A stretch of DNA of 63,242 nt from Oceanobacillus halophilus (lineage in GTDB: Bacteria > Bacillota > Bacilli > Bacillales > Amphibacillaceae): NCBI RefSeq assembly GCF_003628505.1, contig NZ_RBZP01000019.1, positions 1-63,242 on the forward strand. Direction: 5' to 3'. How positions within the stretch are numbered: the stretch's first letter is position 1; each line of letters starts with the position of its first letter. This document shows, piece by piece, positions 47,082 through 55,000 of the stretch. Below the pieces are notes generated by a model, which saw only the letters and a program-made list of their open reading frames with translations, was not told the DNA's origin and did not search any database. The position numbers and the translations under genes were made by a program.

Positions 47082-47855
47082 TTACATATGATCACTTAAG
47101 CTTATCGGTTCTTTTTTCACAAATTCTTTGGACTCAACCACATCAATGTAAGACATATAAGCACCTGGGAACTCTTTCATCTTCCAACCTTCCATATTCT
47201 TGTTGCCACCATACAACGGATCACAGTAGCAACCTTCTAGGGTTAACTGTCTTAATAGCGCAAAGAATTCACCGGACGTAACAAGACTCATTTTTATATC
47301 GCCACTTTCAAATTCTTGCAATAGCGCAATTTGATCCTCCTCGGCTAAAGCGTTGAACGTATCATCATGCCTTTCCTGACTAATTTCATTTAATTTTCGT
47401 ACTCCCTGAAGCATGATGTCGCCACGGGATAATGGTGTTTGGCCATTGGTGAATGGTCTCACTCGGTAATCATCTACATTGCTCCCCCAAGGCCCAGCCA
47501 ACTGCTTATCGATAAAATAAGGAGCACCAAGTCCTATCGCCCCAGGACCTAGGTCATCTTCCGGAAAAATCACCTCTGTAGCTGCAGCTAATGCTTCAAA
47601 ATCTTCCTTTCTCGTGAAAAACTGCATGGCTTCGGTATAATCCGGCATTTCTTTTGGCTCAGCTGGCTCCGGCTGCTCGGTAACCGTTTCCACCTTTTCA
47701 GTTGACTCCTCGAGATTTGGATTGATAAATGCACCAATACTCCCACCAATGATAAACCCACCAACCGTCAATCCAGTTCCTTGAATAAAATTTCTTCGAG
47801 AAATTTTTTTCTCTAGTTGCTCTTCCAGCTTGTTATCCTTGTTGTTATCAGTCAT
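47082..47855 (-). CDS. Gluconate 2-dehydrogenase subunit 3-like protein with Tat signal
   Basis: 257 aa. The twin-arginine signal SRRNFIQGTGLTVGGFIIGGSIGAFI lies at about residues 18-45, followed by a Pro/Glu-rich linker and a gluconate dehydrogenase subunit 3 domain (FEALAAATEVIFPEDDLGPGAIGLGAPYFIDKQLAGPWG). The second ATG (47855) has the better spacing from GGGGAG. It chaperones export of the GMC subunit. The cytochrome c subunit usual in proteobacterial complexes is missing here, so electrons must pass to another carrier, perhaps menaquinone. Confidence 0.87.
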   Translation of the reverse strand: MTDNNKDNKLEEQLEKKISRRNFIQGTGLTVGGFIIGGSIGAFINPNLEESTEKVETVTEQPEPAEPKEMPDYTEAMQFFTRKEDFEALAAATEVIFPEDDLGPGAIGLGAPYFIDKQLAGPWGSNVDDYRVRPFTNGQTPLSRGDIMLQGVRKLNEISQERHDDTFNALAEEDQIALLQEFESGDIKMSLVTSGEFFALLRQLTLEGCYCDPLYGGNKNMEGWKMKEFPGAYMSYIDVVESKEFVKKEPISLSDHM

Positions 47856-47857
47856 TC

Positions 47858-48580
47858 TCATACTCCCCTTCTTTGTCTTTTTATCGACCAGCCAGATAAC
47901 AAAATACTAATCTCAAACAATAGGAATAATGGGAAAATAATTAATAAATCACTAACAAGATCAGGTGGGGTAATCGAAACACCCACAACAACTAAAATAA
48001 AATACGCATATTTTCTTACCTTCTTCAGCTTACGAGGGTCAATGATTCCTAGTTTTGATAAAAATAAAACGACAACCGGCATTTCAAAAACAATGCTAAC
48101 GGGAAAAACGATATTAAATAGAAAGGTAAAATATTGACTGATGCCATACGTTTCAATTACACCAATAGATTGATTAATAGAACCCATAAATTCCAGAACG
48201 ATGGGAAACAAGACCAAGAAACTAAACGACACCCCTAATATAAATAAGAAAAAAGATAGTGGGATATAGAAGATCGTGCCTTTGGCTTCCTGTTCCGTTA
48301 ATCCTGGCTTGATAAATGCCCATACTTCATATAAAAAAACAGGTAATGTAAATAAAATACTAACCAGAAGTGCACATTTAATATAAATCATAAAGCCATC
48401 TGTAAAACTAAACACATTCCACGTCACCGTATTTGGCAACGTATATTCACTAATAAGTGTCAACATAGGGGGTGCGACGATAAAACCAGCAATCATCGTA
48501 ACCATAAAAAAAGCAGCAACAACAATTAGTCGCTTTCTTAACTCTGTTAAATGCTCCACCAACGACATTTCCTGTTCCAT
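47858..48580 (-). CDS. tatC: TatC twin-arginine translocase subunit
   Basis: 240 aa with six membrane helices and the N-terminal TatC motif MSLVEHLTELRKRL that recognises twin-arginine signals; family segments FIKPGLTEQEAKG and GVSITPPDLVSDLLIIFPLFLLFE. Start at ATG 48580 after AGGTGAT. First gene in an operon that also encodes its likely only cargo and TatA, like the tatAd-Cd and tatAy-Cy cassettes of B. subtilis. Nothing is seen in 48581-48793. Confidence 0.95.
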   Translation of the reverse strand: MEQEMSLVEHLTELRKRLIVVAAFFMVTMIAGFIVAPPMLTLISEYTLPNTVTWNVFSFTDGFMIYIKCALLVSILFTLPVFLYEVWAFIKPGLTEQEAKGTIFYIPLSFFLFILGVSFSFLVLFPIVLEFMGSINQSIGVIETYGISQYFTFLFNIVFPVSIVFEMPVVVLFLSKLGIIDPRKLKKVRKYAYFILVVVGVSITPPDLVSDLLIIFPLFLLFEISILLSGWSIKRQRRGV

Positions 48581-48793
48581 GTTTATCACCTATTTTTCTA
48601 AATTCCTTTTTGTAAACCCTTACATTTTTCTGGTAAGAAAAATACTAAAAATCCTTGAGTGAAACGTAATAGTATCATCGACTCAAAACTAACCCTAACT
48701 CGTGTTAATAACCTACACCCTCCCCCACAACTAGTTCAAAAGTTTGTTATTAGCAATATATTTAGAACAACCATAAATTATGTCTAAAATTTT

Positions 48794-48990
48794 GGGACAC
48801 GGGGACAGGTTCCTCGTCCCCCCACCCAACAAGCAAAAATATATAAACTCCAAAAAAAACGCAGCACCCCTTCATCCAAAGAGTGCTGCATTATACGTTT
48901 TCTATTAAATTCACTAAGTGACAATCTAGTGAAAGGAGTGCAGATAAATCCATATGGAGATGGGGGACGGTGAACCTGTCCCCTCGTCCC
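48794..48990. repeat. Composite REP element with terminator cargo
   Basis: The left REP is at 48794-48820 and the right, slightly diverged, at 48964-48990. The cargo hairpin GCAGCAC/GTGCTGC lies at about 48861-48889. It lacks the CAAACGTTTG box. The right end is one base from the stop of the kinase gene. Confidence 0.87.
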
Positions 48991-48991
48991 C

Positions 48992-49840
48992 CTACTCACA
49001 TAATGCGATTGCGCCTAATACTCCTTGTTCATCTTCGAGGCTTGGGGCGACGATTAATTCGTTGACGTTTTCTACTTGTAAGTAGCCGTTTAGTAGTTCC
49101 ATGAATTGCTGGCGGATCATGCTGTATAGTTTTTCTTGTTTCATGACACCGCCGCCTAAAATGATTTTTTCAGGCTGCAGGACGACAAAGTAGTTCATTA
49201 TGGCTTGTGCTAGATAATATGCTTCGATTTCCCAAACTTTTTCGTTATCTACAAGCTCGATTCCTTTTTTGCTGTAACGTTTTTCAATTGCTGTTCCGGA
49301 GGCGAGTCCTTCGATACAGGAACCGTGACTGGGGCATGCTCCTTCAAAGGGATCTTCTTCATGTTTTTGGACCAAAATATGCCCCATTTCGGAATGGTTT
49401 CTCCCCTGGAATACTTTTCCATCTTGAACCAAACCTGCACCAATACCTGTCCCGACCGTAATATAAAGGCAACTGTCAACGCCACGGCTGACTCCATAAT
49501 TGTACTCGCCTAGGCATGCAGCATTCACATCGGTATCTAAATAAACAGGTACCGAGTAGTCTGCCTGAAATTTCTTCAGTAATGGATAATTCCTCCATTT
49601 TGTTTTTGGTGTGTTTAAAATGTTTCCGTATGTATCACTATGCCGATTCAAATCAACAGGGCCAAATGTACCTACGCCAAGAGCCGTAATATCATGTTGA
49701 TCAAAAAACGCCTTTGCTTCAGCCAGTGTTGCATCCGGATCTCCGGTTGGAAAGCTAACCTTATCGAGAACTTTCCCATTTTCATCACCAACCGCACATA
49801 CAAACTTTGTACCACCAGCTTCTATACCGCCAATTAACAT
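48992..49840 (-). CDS. scrK: Fructokinase, ROK family (ScrK-like)
   Basis: 282 aa. ATP motif GGIEAGGTKFVCAVG at the N-terminus, catalytic Asp in LDTDVNAACLGEY, GTGIGAGLV, and the zinc-binding His/Cys set in EMGHILVQKHEEDPFEGACPSHGSCIEG typical of ROK fructokinases. It phosphorylates the fructose freed by sucrose-6-phosphate hydrolase. Start ATG 49840 (MLIGGIEAGG) after AGGAGG; the longer frame from 49894 lacks a ribosome site. Last gene of the sucrose operon. Confidence 0.92.
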   Translation of the reverse strand: MLIGGIEAGGTKFVCAVGDENGKVLDKVSFPTGDPDATLAEAKAFFDQHDITALGVGTFGPVDLNRHSDTYGNILNTPKTKWRNYPLLKKFQADYSVPVYLDTDVNAACLGEYNYGVSRGVDSCLYITVGTGIGAGLVQDGKVFQGRNHSEMGHILVQKHEEDPFEGACPSHGSCIEGLASGTAIEKRYSKKGIELVDNEKVWEIEAYYLAQAIMNYFVVLQPEKIILGGGVMKQEKLYSMIRQQFMELLNGYLQVENVNELIVAPSLEDEQGVLGAIALCE

Positions 49841-49906
49841 CCTTCTACCTCCTATCAAACTAGGCATAGCAACCAGTCGAATGACCGGCTGCACTCACCT
49901 GTCCAA

Positions 49907-50401
49907 TTACTTCTTCACTGTTAAAACACTGTCTTGTCCAGCAGTTACCTGACTTTTATCCATAACCGTTATTTCACTCATGTCATCGGTGTTGGTAATA
50001 ATGACCGGAGTTACCGTACTCTTTGCCTTTTCCCCAATCACGTTCCGATCAAAGCTAATCAACTTATCTCCTTGTTTCACACGATCGCCTTCCGAAACAT
50101 GAGCAGTGAAACCTTCTCCATCTAAACTAACGGTTTCCAAACCAATATGGATTAAGATTTCTGCTCCATTGTCTGCTAGCAGACCAACAGCATGCTTCGT
50201 TGGAAATACTTGCATTATTTTCCCATCAACCGGTGCTACTGCTTCTCCATTCGTTGGTTTTATCGCGAAACCGTCCCCCATCATTTTTTGTGAAAAGACC
50301 GGGTCTGGTACGTCCTCAAGGGCTACGAATTCCCCTGTTACCGGAGCCACTAGTGACACTTCTGTTACTTCTTCTTTCTTTTTAAATAATTTCCCAAACA
50401 T
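49907..50401 (-). CDS. PTS glucose-type EIIA protein
   Basis: 164 aa, Crr-like. The phosphorylated His is in GAEILIHIGLETV; other landmarks are APVTGEFVALEDVPDPVFSQKMMGDGFAI and FPTKHAVGLLADNG. It supplies the IIA function missing from the ScrA protein (IIB-IIC only) encoded in the same operon, taking phosphate from HPr. It lies between scrB and scrK with 24-66-bp gaps. Sucrose PTS proteins usually borrow a general IIA, so a dedicated one is a useful detail. Confidence 0.92.
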   Translation of the reverse strand: MFGKLFKKKEEVTEVSLVAPVTGEFVALEDVPDPVFSQKMMGDGFAIKPTNGEAVAPVDGKIMQVFPTKHAVGLLADNGAEILIHIGLETVSLDGEGFTAHVSEGDRVKQGDKLISFDRNVIGEKAKSTVTPVIITNTDDMSEITVMDKSQVTAGQDSVLTVKK

Positions 50402-50425
50402 TGTTCCATCTCCAATCTATCATAA

Positions 50426-51883
50426 TTAATAGGCAAATACTCGTTTCTGACTCCATTTCTTTACATCCATCTCCAGCTTTCCTTCCGTTGCAGTGAAGGT
50501 AATGCCTTTCGCCTCTGGGTCATCAAAAACTCTGGAAGTAAATACTTCTTCTCCATTATTTACGAAAATTTCCATGGAAGACGTATCTTTGAACATACGT
50601 AGACTGTGAAGCGTTTCTACCACGCATTGCCTTTTCTCAACAAAACCCTTACCGTCAAAGGCTCCTCGTTCAAAAGTCAACACTTTCGCTACCGCATCAT
50701 AGCTAATTCTGCTCGTTTCCCCCATCGTTATGGAAAAACGTTTCGCACGCCAATCCTTGGTAACAACCTCTAGTTCGAACACACTTCCATCGACACCAGG
50801 GAGCTCTACTTCTGAACCATCTAGTACCACATTCGTATGGCGGACCTCATCTTCTCTCAGTAGTTCCAGTTCCTTTACTGGGTGCTGAAGCAATTTTCCA
50901 TTTTTCCATTCCAGCTCTCTAGGAATAGTTAACGCATGGATCCATTCGTGCTTTACAGTTGGCTGAACGCCATCTTCTTCTGAGTTACCCATCCATCCAA
51001 ATAAGATTTTGCGGCCTTTTCCATCCTCCATCGTTTGCGGAGCATAGAAATCAAACCCTCTATCTAATTCATCAAATTCGCCATGTTCTAAGGAAAGAGT
51101 CTCGTAATCCATTTTTCCTGCAAAATAGCCGGATTGGTAAATATTTTGATACCTCAATCCGTCTGCTTCCAAGCCTTGTGGACAGACAATCAATACGTCC
51201 TTTCCATTCACTTCCAGTAAATCCGGACACTCCCACATGTAGCCGAAATCCTCAAGATGATGGTGGTAACTTCCAGCAATTGGGCCTTCAAACTGCCAAT
51301 CCATCAGGTCTGAAGAAGTAAATAGCACTGCTTCTCCTTGTTCACTTTCCGTTTGTGCCCCTACAATCATGTACCATTTTTCACCATGGTAAAACACTTT
51401 CGGATCACGAAAATGGGCCGTATAGCCAGCTGGAACATGAATGACAGGTCCTTTTTTCTCAAAATGAACACCATCTTCAGATATCGCTAAGCATTGATAG
51501 GATTCCCGATTTCCTTCCTCATCTTTGACATTTCCTGTATAAAATACATACAATTTCTCGTCCAACACAACCGCACTGCCTGAATAACAGCCATTTTTGT
51601 CGTACCACATATCTGGTGCCAAGGCAATCGGAGCTTCTTCCCAATGCACCAAATCATCGGAAACATAATGTCCCCAAAACTTCGCACCATGATCTGTTTC
51701 AAACGGATTCCATTGGTAAAACACATGATATTTCCCTTTGAAAAAAACCAAGCCATTTGGATCATTTAACAGACCAACTGGAGGCATGATGTGATAGTGC
51801 AGGCGATAGGGATCCCTTGCTACTACTTCTCGATGGGTTTCTACTCGTTCATAAGCCATCTCTTGTTTTACAAATTTTGTCAT
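50426..51883 (-). CDS. scrB: Sucrose-6-phosphate hydrolase, GH32
   Basis: 485 aa. The nucleophile Asp is in LLNDPNGLVFF, the transition-state Asp in FRDPKVF and the acid/base Glu in WECPDLLEV, the three GH32 signatures. Cytosolic, no signal peptide. It cleaves sucrose-6-phosphate from the PTS to glucose-6-phosphate and fructose. AAGGAG precedes the ATG. It is separated from scrA by a 250-bp interspersed repeat, so operon read-through must cross that element. Confidence 0.95.
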   Translation of the reverse strand: MTKFVKQEMAYERVETHREVVARDPYRLHYHIMPPVGLLNDPNGLVFFKGKYHVFYQWNPFETDHGAKFWGHYVSDDLVHWEEAPIALAPDMWYDKNGCYSGSAVVLDEKLYVFYTGNVKDEEGNRESYQCLAISEDGVHFEKKGPVIHVPAGYTAHFRDPKVFYHGEKWYMIVGAQTESEQGEAVLFTSSDLMDWQFEGPIAGSYHHHLEDFGYMWECPDLLEVNGKDVLIVCPQGLEADGLRYQNIYQSGYFAGKMDYETLSLEHGEFDELDRGFDFYAPQTMEDGKGRKILFGWMGNSEEDGVQPTVKHEWIHALTIPRELEWKNGKLLQHPVKELELLREDEVRHTNVVLDGSEVELPGVDGSVFELEVVTKDWRAKRFSITMGETSRISYDAVAKVLTFERGAFDGKGFVEKRQCVVETLHSLRMFKDTSSMEIFVNNGEEVFTSRVFDDPEAKGITFTATEGKLEMDVKKWSQKRVFAY

Positions 51884-51941
51884 ATTCCAAAACTCCTTAA
51901 TTGCACGTATGCAAGAAGACTTTCGTGATTTCTTTATGAAA

Positions 51942-52190
51942 ATGAGGCTGGGTCATAACTAAAGTGTTTAACTTAGAAAACGAACAATGTGCTAAATAGC
52001 GGAGGAAATATACGTAGACTCCTGCGGGAAGAAGAGCATCGGTGAGACTGCGTAGTGCGTCAGCACGAAGGAGGCTCACCAGCTCCCCGCGGAAAGCGAA
52101 GTATATTTCCGGAGCGGTATTTATGCACCCACCCACAAATCATGTTCAGTTTTTCCAATGAAAAAACACTTTTGTCCCAGCCTCATCTTC
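51942..52190. repeat. GC-rich interspersed repeat copy 4 inside an inverted repeat
   Basis: The outer inverted repeat is ATGAGGCTGGGTCATAACTA (51943 on) against TTTTGTCCCAGCCTCATCTT (52170 on). Inside lies the GC-rich repeat (51990-52125) matching 8918-9060 in reverse. It is placed between scrB and scrA. The outer hairpin could act as a terminator within the operon. Confidence 0.8.
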
Positions 52191-52192
52191 TT

Positions 52193-53590
52193 TTAATTTT
52201 CCTTCTTCATTTGCTTGTCTGAAAACCCAAATAACCAAGTAAGGGCAAAAGCAACGCCAATCGCAATGACATTAACTAGTAGATATTGCAAGATTTGGCC
52301 ATTCAAGTAAAGGAGTGTTCCTGGAATAACTGTAATAGCCATCCCTGTCCCTTTCAGACCTAAGATAGAGGCTGCAAAACCACCAGCAGCTCCACCAATT
52401 AATCCCATAAAGAATGGTTTCACATATCGTAAATTAACCCCAAAAATAGCTGGCTCGGTAATCCCTAGAAATGCAGATAGAGAGGATGGGAATGCCAACG
52501 CTTTTAGTTTGGTTGATTTTGTTTTCATCGCAACTGCTAGCGTCGCTCCACCTTGTGCTGCGATCGATGCTGTAATGATTGCATTGAACGGGTTGTTTCC
52601 AAATTTCTCCAGTAATTGAATTTCTAGTAGGTTGAAAATATGGTGAACCCCAGTTATCACGATTAGCTGATGCAAGAATCCGATGAGAAGCCCAGCTATA
52701 CCCAATGGCAATTCAAGTACTGTAAGTGTTCCTTGTAAAATATATTCTTCCACTACATGGAAAATCGGCCCAATGACAAATAATGCCGCGAAAATCATGA
52801 TTAATAAGGTTAAAAATGGTGTTAAGATTAAGTCCAATGCTTCTGGAACGCGCTTCCTGATCCAACGTTCTAACTTGGCACCAAGAATACCAGCAATAAA
52901 CGCAGGAAGCACAGATCCTTGATAACCAACTACAGGAATAAATCCGAAAAATAATAGTGGATCTGCACCTTCTGCCACTCCCCAGGCATTCGGCAATACT
53001 GGACTAACGAGCATTAAACCAAGCACCATTCCGATAATAGGTGTTCCACCAAACACGCGGAAGGTAGACCATGCAACCAATGCTGGTAAGAAGACAAATG
53101 CCGTATCGGTTAAAATTTCCGTAAATAATAAGAAGTTTTCGGATATGTCATTTGGTGTCAGACCAAATAGCGCCAACACCTGCTCTTGCATAAGTAAACC
53201 GCGGAGTCCCATAAATAAGCCAGTTGCCACAAGAACCGGAATAATTGGGACAAACACGTCTCCTAATGTACGGATGGAACGCTGCAATCTATTTCCCTGT
53301 TTGCCAGCTTCTTTTTTCTGCTCTTCTTTCGAAACACTATTTACATCTAATTTTTCTACCTCTTCATAAATTCGATTGACCGTCCCTGTTCCAAAAATAA
53401 CTTGGTACTGACCAGAGTTGAAAAACGCACCTTTCACTTTTTGGATGTTTTCCACCTGATCTTTTTTAATCTTTTCTTCATCGTTCACGATAAAGCGTAA
53501 TCGAGTCGCACAATGTGTGACAGATGATACATTATCCGTTCCACCAATTGCTTCAATCAGTTCTTTCGCAATTTTCTTGTTTTCGGACAT
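52193..53590 (-). CDS. scrA: Sucrose-specific PTS EIIBC protein
   Basis: 465 aa. The N-terminal IIB domain has the phosphorylated Cys in VTHCATRLRF (residue about 27). The IIC domain has about ten membrane helices with segments GVHHIFNLLEIQLLEKFGNNPFNAI and FLGITEPAIFGVNLRYVKPF typical of the sucrose subfamily. It imports sucrose as sucrose-6-phosphate. Start ATG 53590 after AAGGAG. No IIA domain; the neighbouring EIIA fills in. Three ScrR-type operators lie just upstream. Confidence 0.93.
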   Translation of the reverse strand: MSENKKIAKELIEAIGGTDNVSSVTHCATRLRFIVNDEEKIKKDQVENIQKVKGAFFNSGQYQVIFGTGTVNRIYEEVEKLDVNSVSKEEQKKEAGKQGNRLQRSIRTLGDVFVPIIPVLVATGLFMGLRGLLMQEQVLALFGLTPNDISENFLLFTEILTDTAFVFLPALVAWSTFRVFGGTPIIGMVLGLMLVSPVLPNAWGVAEGADPLLFFGFIPVVGYQGSVLPAFIAGILGAKLERWIRKRVPEALDLILTPFLTLLIMIFAALFVIGPIFHVVEEYILQGTLTVLELPLGIAGLLIGFLHQLIVITGVHHIFNLLEIQLLEKFGNNPFNAIITASIAAQGGATLAVAMKTKSTKLKALAFPSSLSAFLGITEPAIFGVNLRYVKPFFMGLIGGAAGGFAASILGLKGTGMAITVIPGTLLYLNGQILQYLLVNVIAIGVAFALTWLFGFSDKQMKKEN

Positions 53591-53623
53591 TCTTCTCACT
53601 CCTTGATGTATAAATTTTCTCAG

Positions 53624-53637
53624 TGGAATCGATTCCA
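53624..53637. promoter_or_regulatory. ScrR-type operator 1
   Basis: TGGAATCGATTCCA, perfect palindrome, 34 bp upstream of the scrA start. Confidence 0.85.
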
Positions 53638-53688
53638 CATTGTATAAAATAGAAAGATATTCCTATAATATTTTATTCTATGAATATC

Positions 53689-53702
53689 TGGAATCGATTC
53701 CA
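53689..53702. promoter_or_regulatory. ScrR-type operator 2
   Basis: TGGAATCGATTCCA, identical to operator 1 and 65 bp further upstream. Confidence 0.85.
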
Positions 53703-53721
53703 CATCGACCATAGTGTATGG

Positions 53722-53735
53722 TGGAATCGATTCCA
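53722..53735. promoter_or_regulatory. ScrR-type operator 3
   Basis: TGGAATCGATTCCA, six bases past the end of the repressor gene (3' side) and 33 bp from operator 2. Three sites allow looping or cooperative binding. Confidence 0.85.
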
Positions 53736-53741
53736 GAAATA

Positions 53742-54728
53742 TCATACACTATTTCGTTCAATTAGTCTATAATCTAAAACAATTTTTTTCTGGAAAACTT
53801 TGGAGTTAATATGAGCCAAAATTTGCTTCGCCGCTTCCTCTCCTGCCTTCTCATTTTGATAATCCACCGTCATGAGTGGTGGATCCACATATTGGGAAAT
53901 CTCAGAAGCCCCAATTCCAGCAATGGCCATATCCGTGGGTACTTTTACGCCATGCTTTTTCAAATAACTCATTGCCCCAATCGCTAATCGGTCGGTTACC
54001 GCAAACGTCGCAGTAGGAAGCACCTGTGAACGGGTCATGATTTTTTCCATTGCCTCATACCCTGAATCTATATCGAAAATCCCTTGTTGAATCCATTCTT
54101 CCTCGACAGGAAAACCATGGGCAGCCATTTCATCATAGTAACCTTTTTTCCGTAGATACCCTACGGCCCGGTCGGTTTCATCCACTCCAATAAAAGCAAT
54201 TTTCTTATGGCCTTTATTAATAAAATATCGGGTTAAGTCCCGTGCCACATGGTAATCATCATATGTCACATGAACGATATCCTCCGCCTCCTGGCCAATC
54301 ATGACAATCGGAATGTCCATTTTTTTCATTTTTTGAAGCAGTTCCGGTTCCGTATTCGTCGCAATCAGCACCATTCCATCGACTTGACGTACCTTCAGTA
54401 AATCCAGGTATTCCATTTCCTTCTCTTTATCATGGTCGGTATTCGCTAACAGAATTTGATACCCATGCTTGGATAGCTCTCTCCCAAGGCCAGTGACAAT
54501 TCTGCTGGGAGTCTCTGTTTGAATCGTTGGCAAAATCACACCAATAACCTTGGTCTTTTTCGTCCGTAACGATTTCGCATATTCACTTGGCACATATCCC
54601 GTTTCCTCAATAACCTTCTCCACCCGTTTTCTCGCATCCTCACTCACATACCCAGAATGATTCAATACCCGAGAAACCGTAGAACGAGATACCCCAGCCC
54701 TCTCCGCAATATCCTTAATCGTAACCAA
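53742..54728 (-). CDS. scrR: LacI-family sucrose operon repressor (ScrR-like)
   Basis: 328 aa. The N-terminal LacI HTH TIKDIAERAGVSRSTVSRVLN with hinge helix YVPSEYAKSLRTKKT is followed by a periplasmic-binding-protein-like effector domain. Start is TTG 54728, nine bases after AGGAGG. The gene lies upstream of scrA in the same direction, separated by three identical palindromic operators. The effector is probably fructose or a phosphorylated sugar from sucrose. Confidence 0.92.
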   Translation of the reverse strand: MVTIKDIAERAGVSRSTVSRVLNHSGYVSEDARKRVEKVIEETGYVPSEYAKSLRTKKTKVIGVILPTIQTETPSRIVTGLGRELSKHGYQILLANTDHDKEKEMEYLDLLKVRQVDGMVLIATNTEPELLQKMKKMDIPIVMIGQEAEDIVHVTYDDYHVARDLTRYFINKGHKKIAFIGVDETDRAVGYLRKKGYYDEMAAHGFPVEEEWIQQGIFDIDSGYEAMEKIMTRSQVLPTATFAVTDRLAIGAMSYLKKHGVKVPTDMAIAGIGASEISQYVDPPLMTVDYQNEKAGEEAAKQILAHINSKVFQKKIVLDYRLIERNSV

Positions 54729-54767
54729 AACCCAACACCTCCTAACAAAATCATTTTATCACATAGC

Positions 54768-54829
54768 GGGACACGGGGACAGGTTCACTGTCCCGATTCT
54801 CTGGGACAGTGAACCTGTCCCCGTGTCCC
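54768..54829. repeat. Perfect inverted REP pair
   Basis: REPs at 54768-54794 and 54803-54829 are exact reverse complements over 27 bases with an 8-bp spacer. They form a 27-bp-stem hairpin between scrR and the small Fe-related gene, whose 3' end lies inside it. Confidence 0.93.
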
Positions 54830-54952
54830 CTCACATTGTGCGCGTAATTCGCATGCTGCACACTTTCCTTTGCGGCTTCTTTTTATATGTTTGACGATGA
54901 CAAAGAGAGCATATCCGATTATGATGCCACCTAGCAGAATATCAATTAGCAT
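54785..54952 (-). CDS. FeoB-associated Cys-rich small membrane protein, repeat-derived tail
   Basis: 55 aa, unlisted by simple ORF length cut-offs. One membrane helix (IDILLGGIIIGYALFVIVKHI), a basic segment and CxxC-type cysteines (KGKCAACELRAQC), the pattern of the FeoB-associated family. It lies 48 bp after feoB in the same direction. The final 15 residues (EGTRGQVHCPRESGQ) are encoded by the REP pair. The ATG at 54952 is chosen; 54961 is an alternative. A role in stabilising FeoB or handling Fe(II) is inferred. Confidence 0.8.
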   Translation of the reverse strand: MLIDILLGGIIIGYALFVIVKHIKRSRKGKCAACELRAQCEGTRGQVHCPRESGQ

Positions 54953-55000
54953 GGAAATCATCTTCTTTCTTATTGGAGTGTTGCAGAAAGGTCCAGCACT

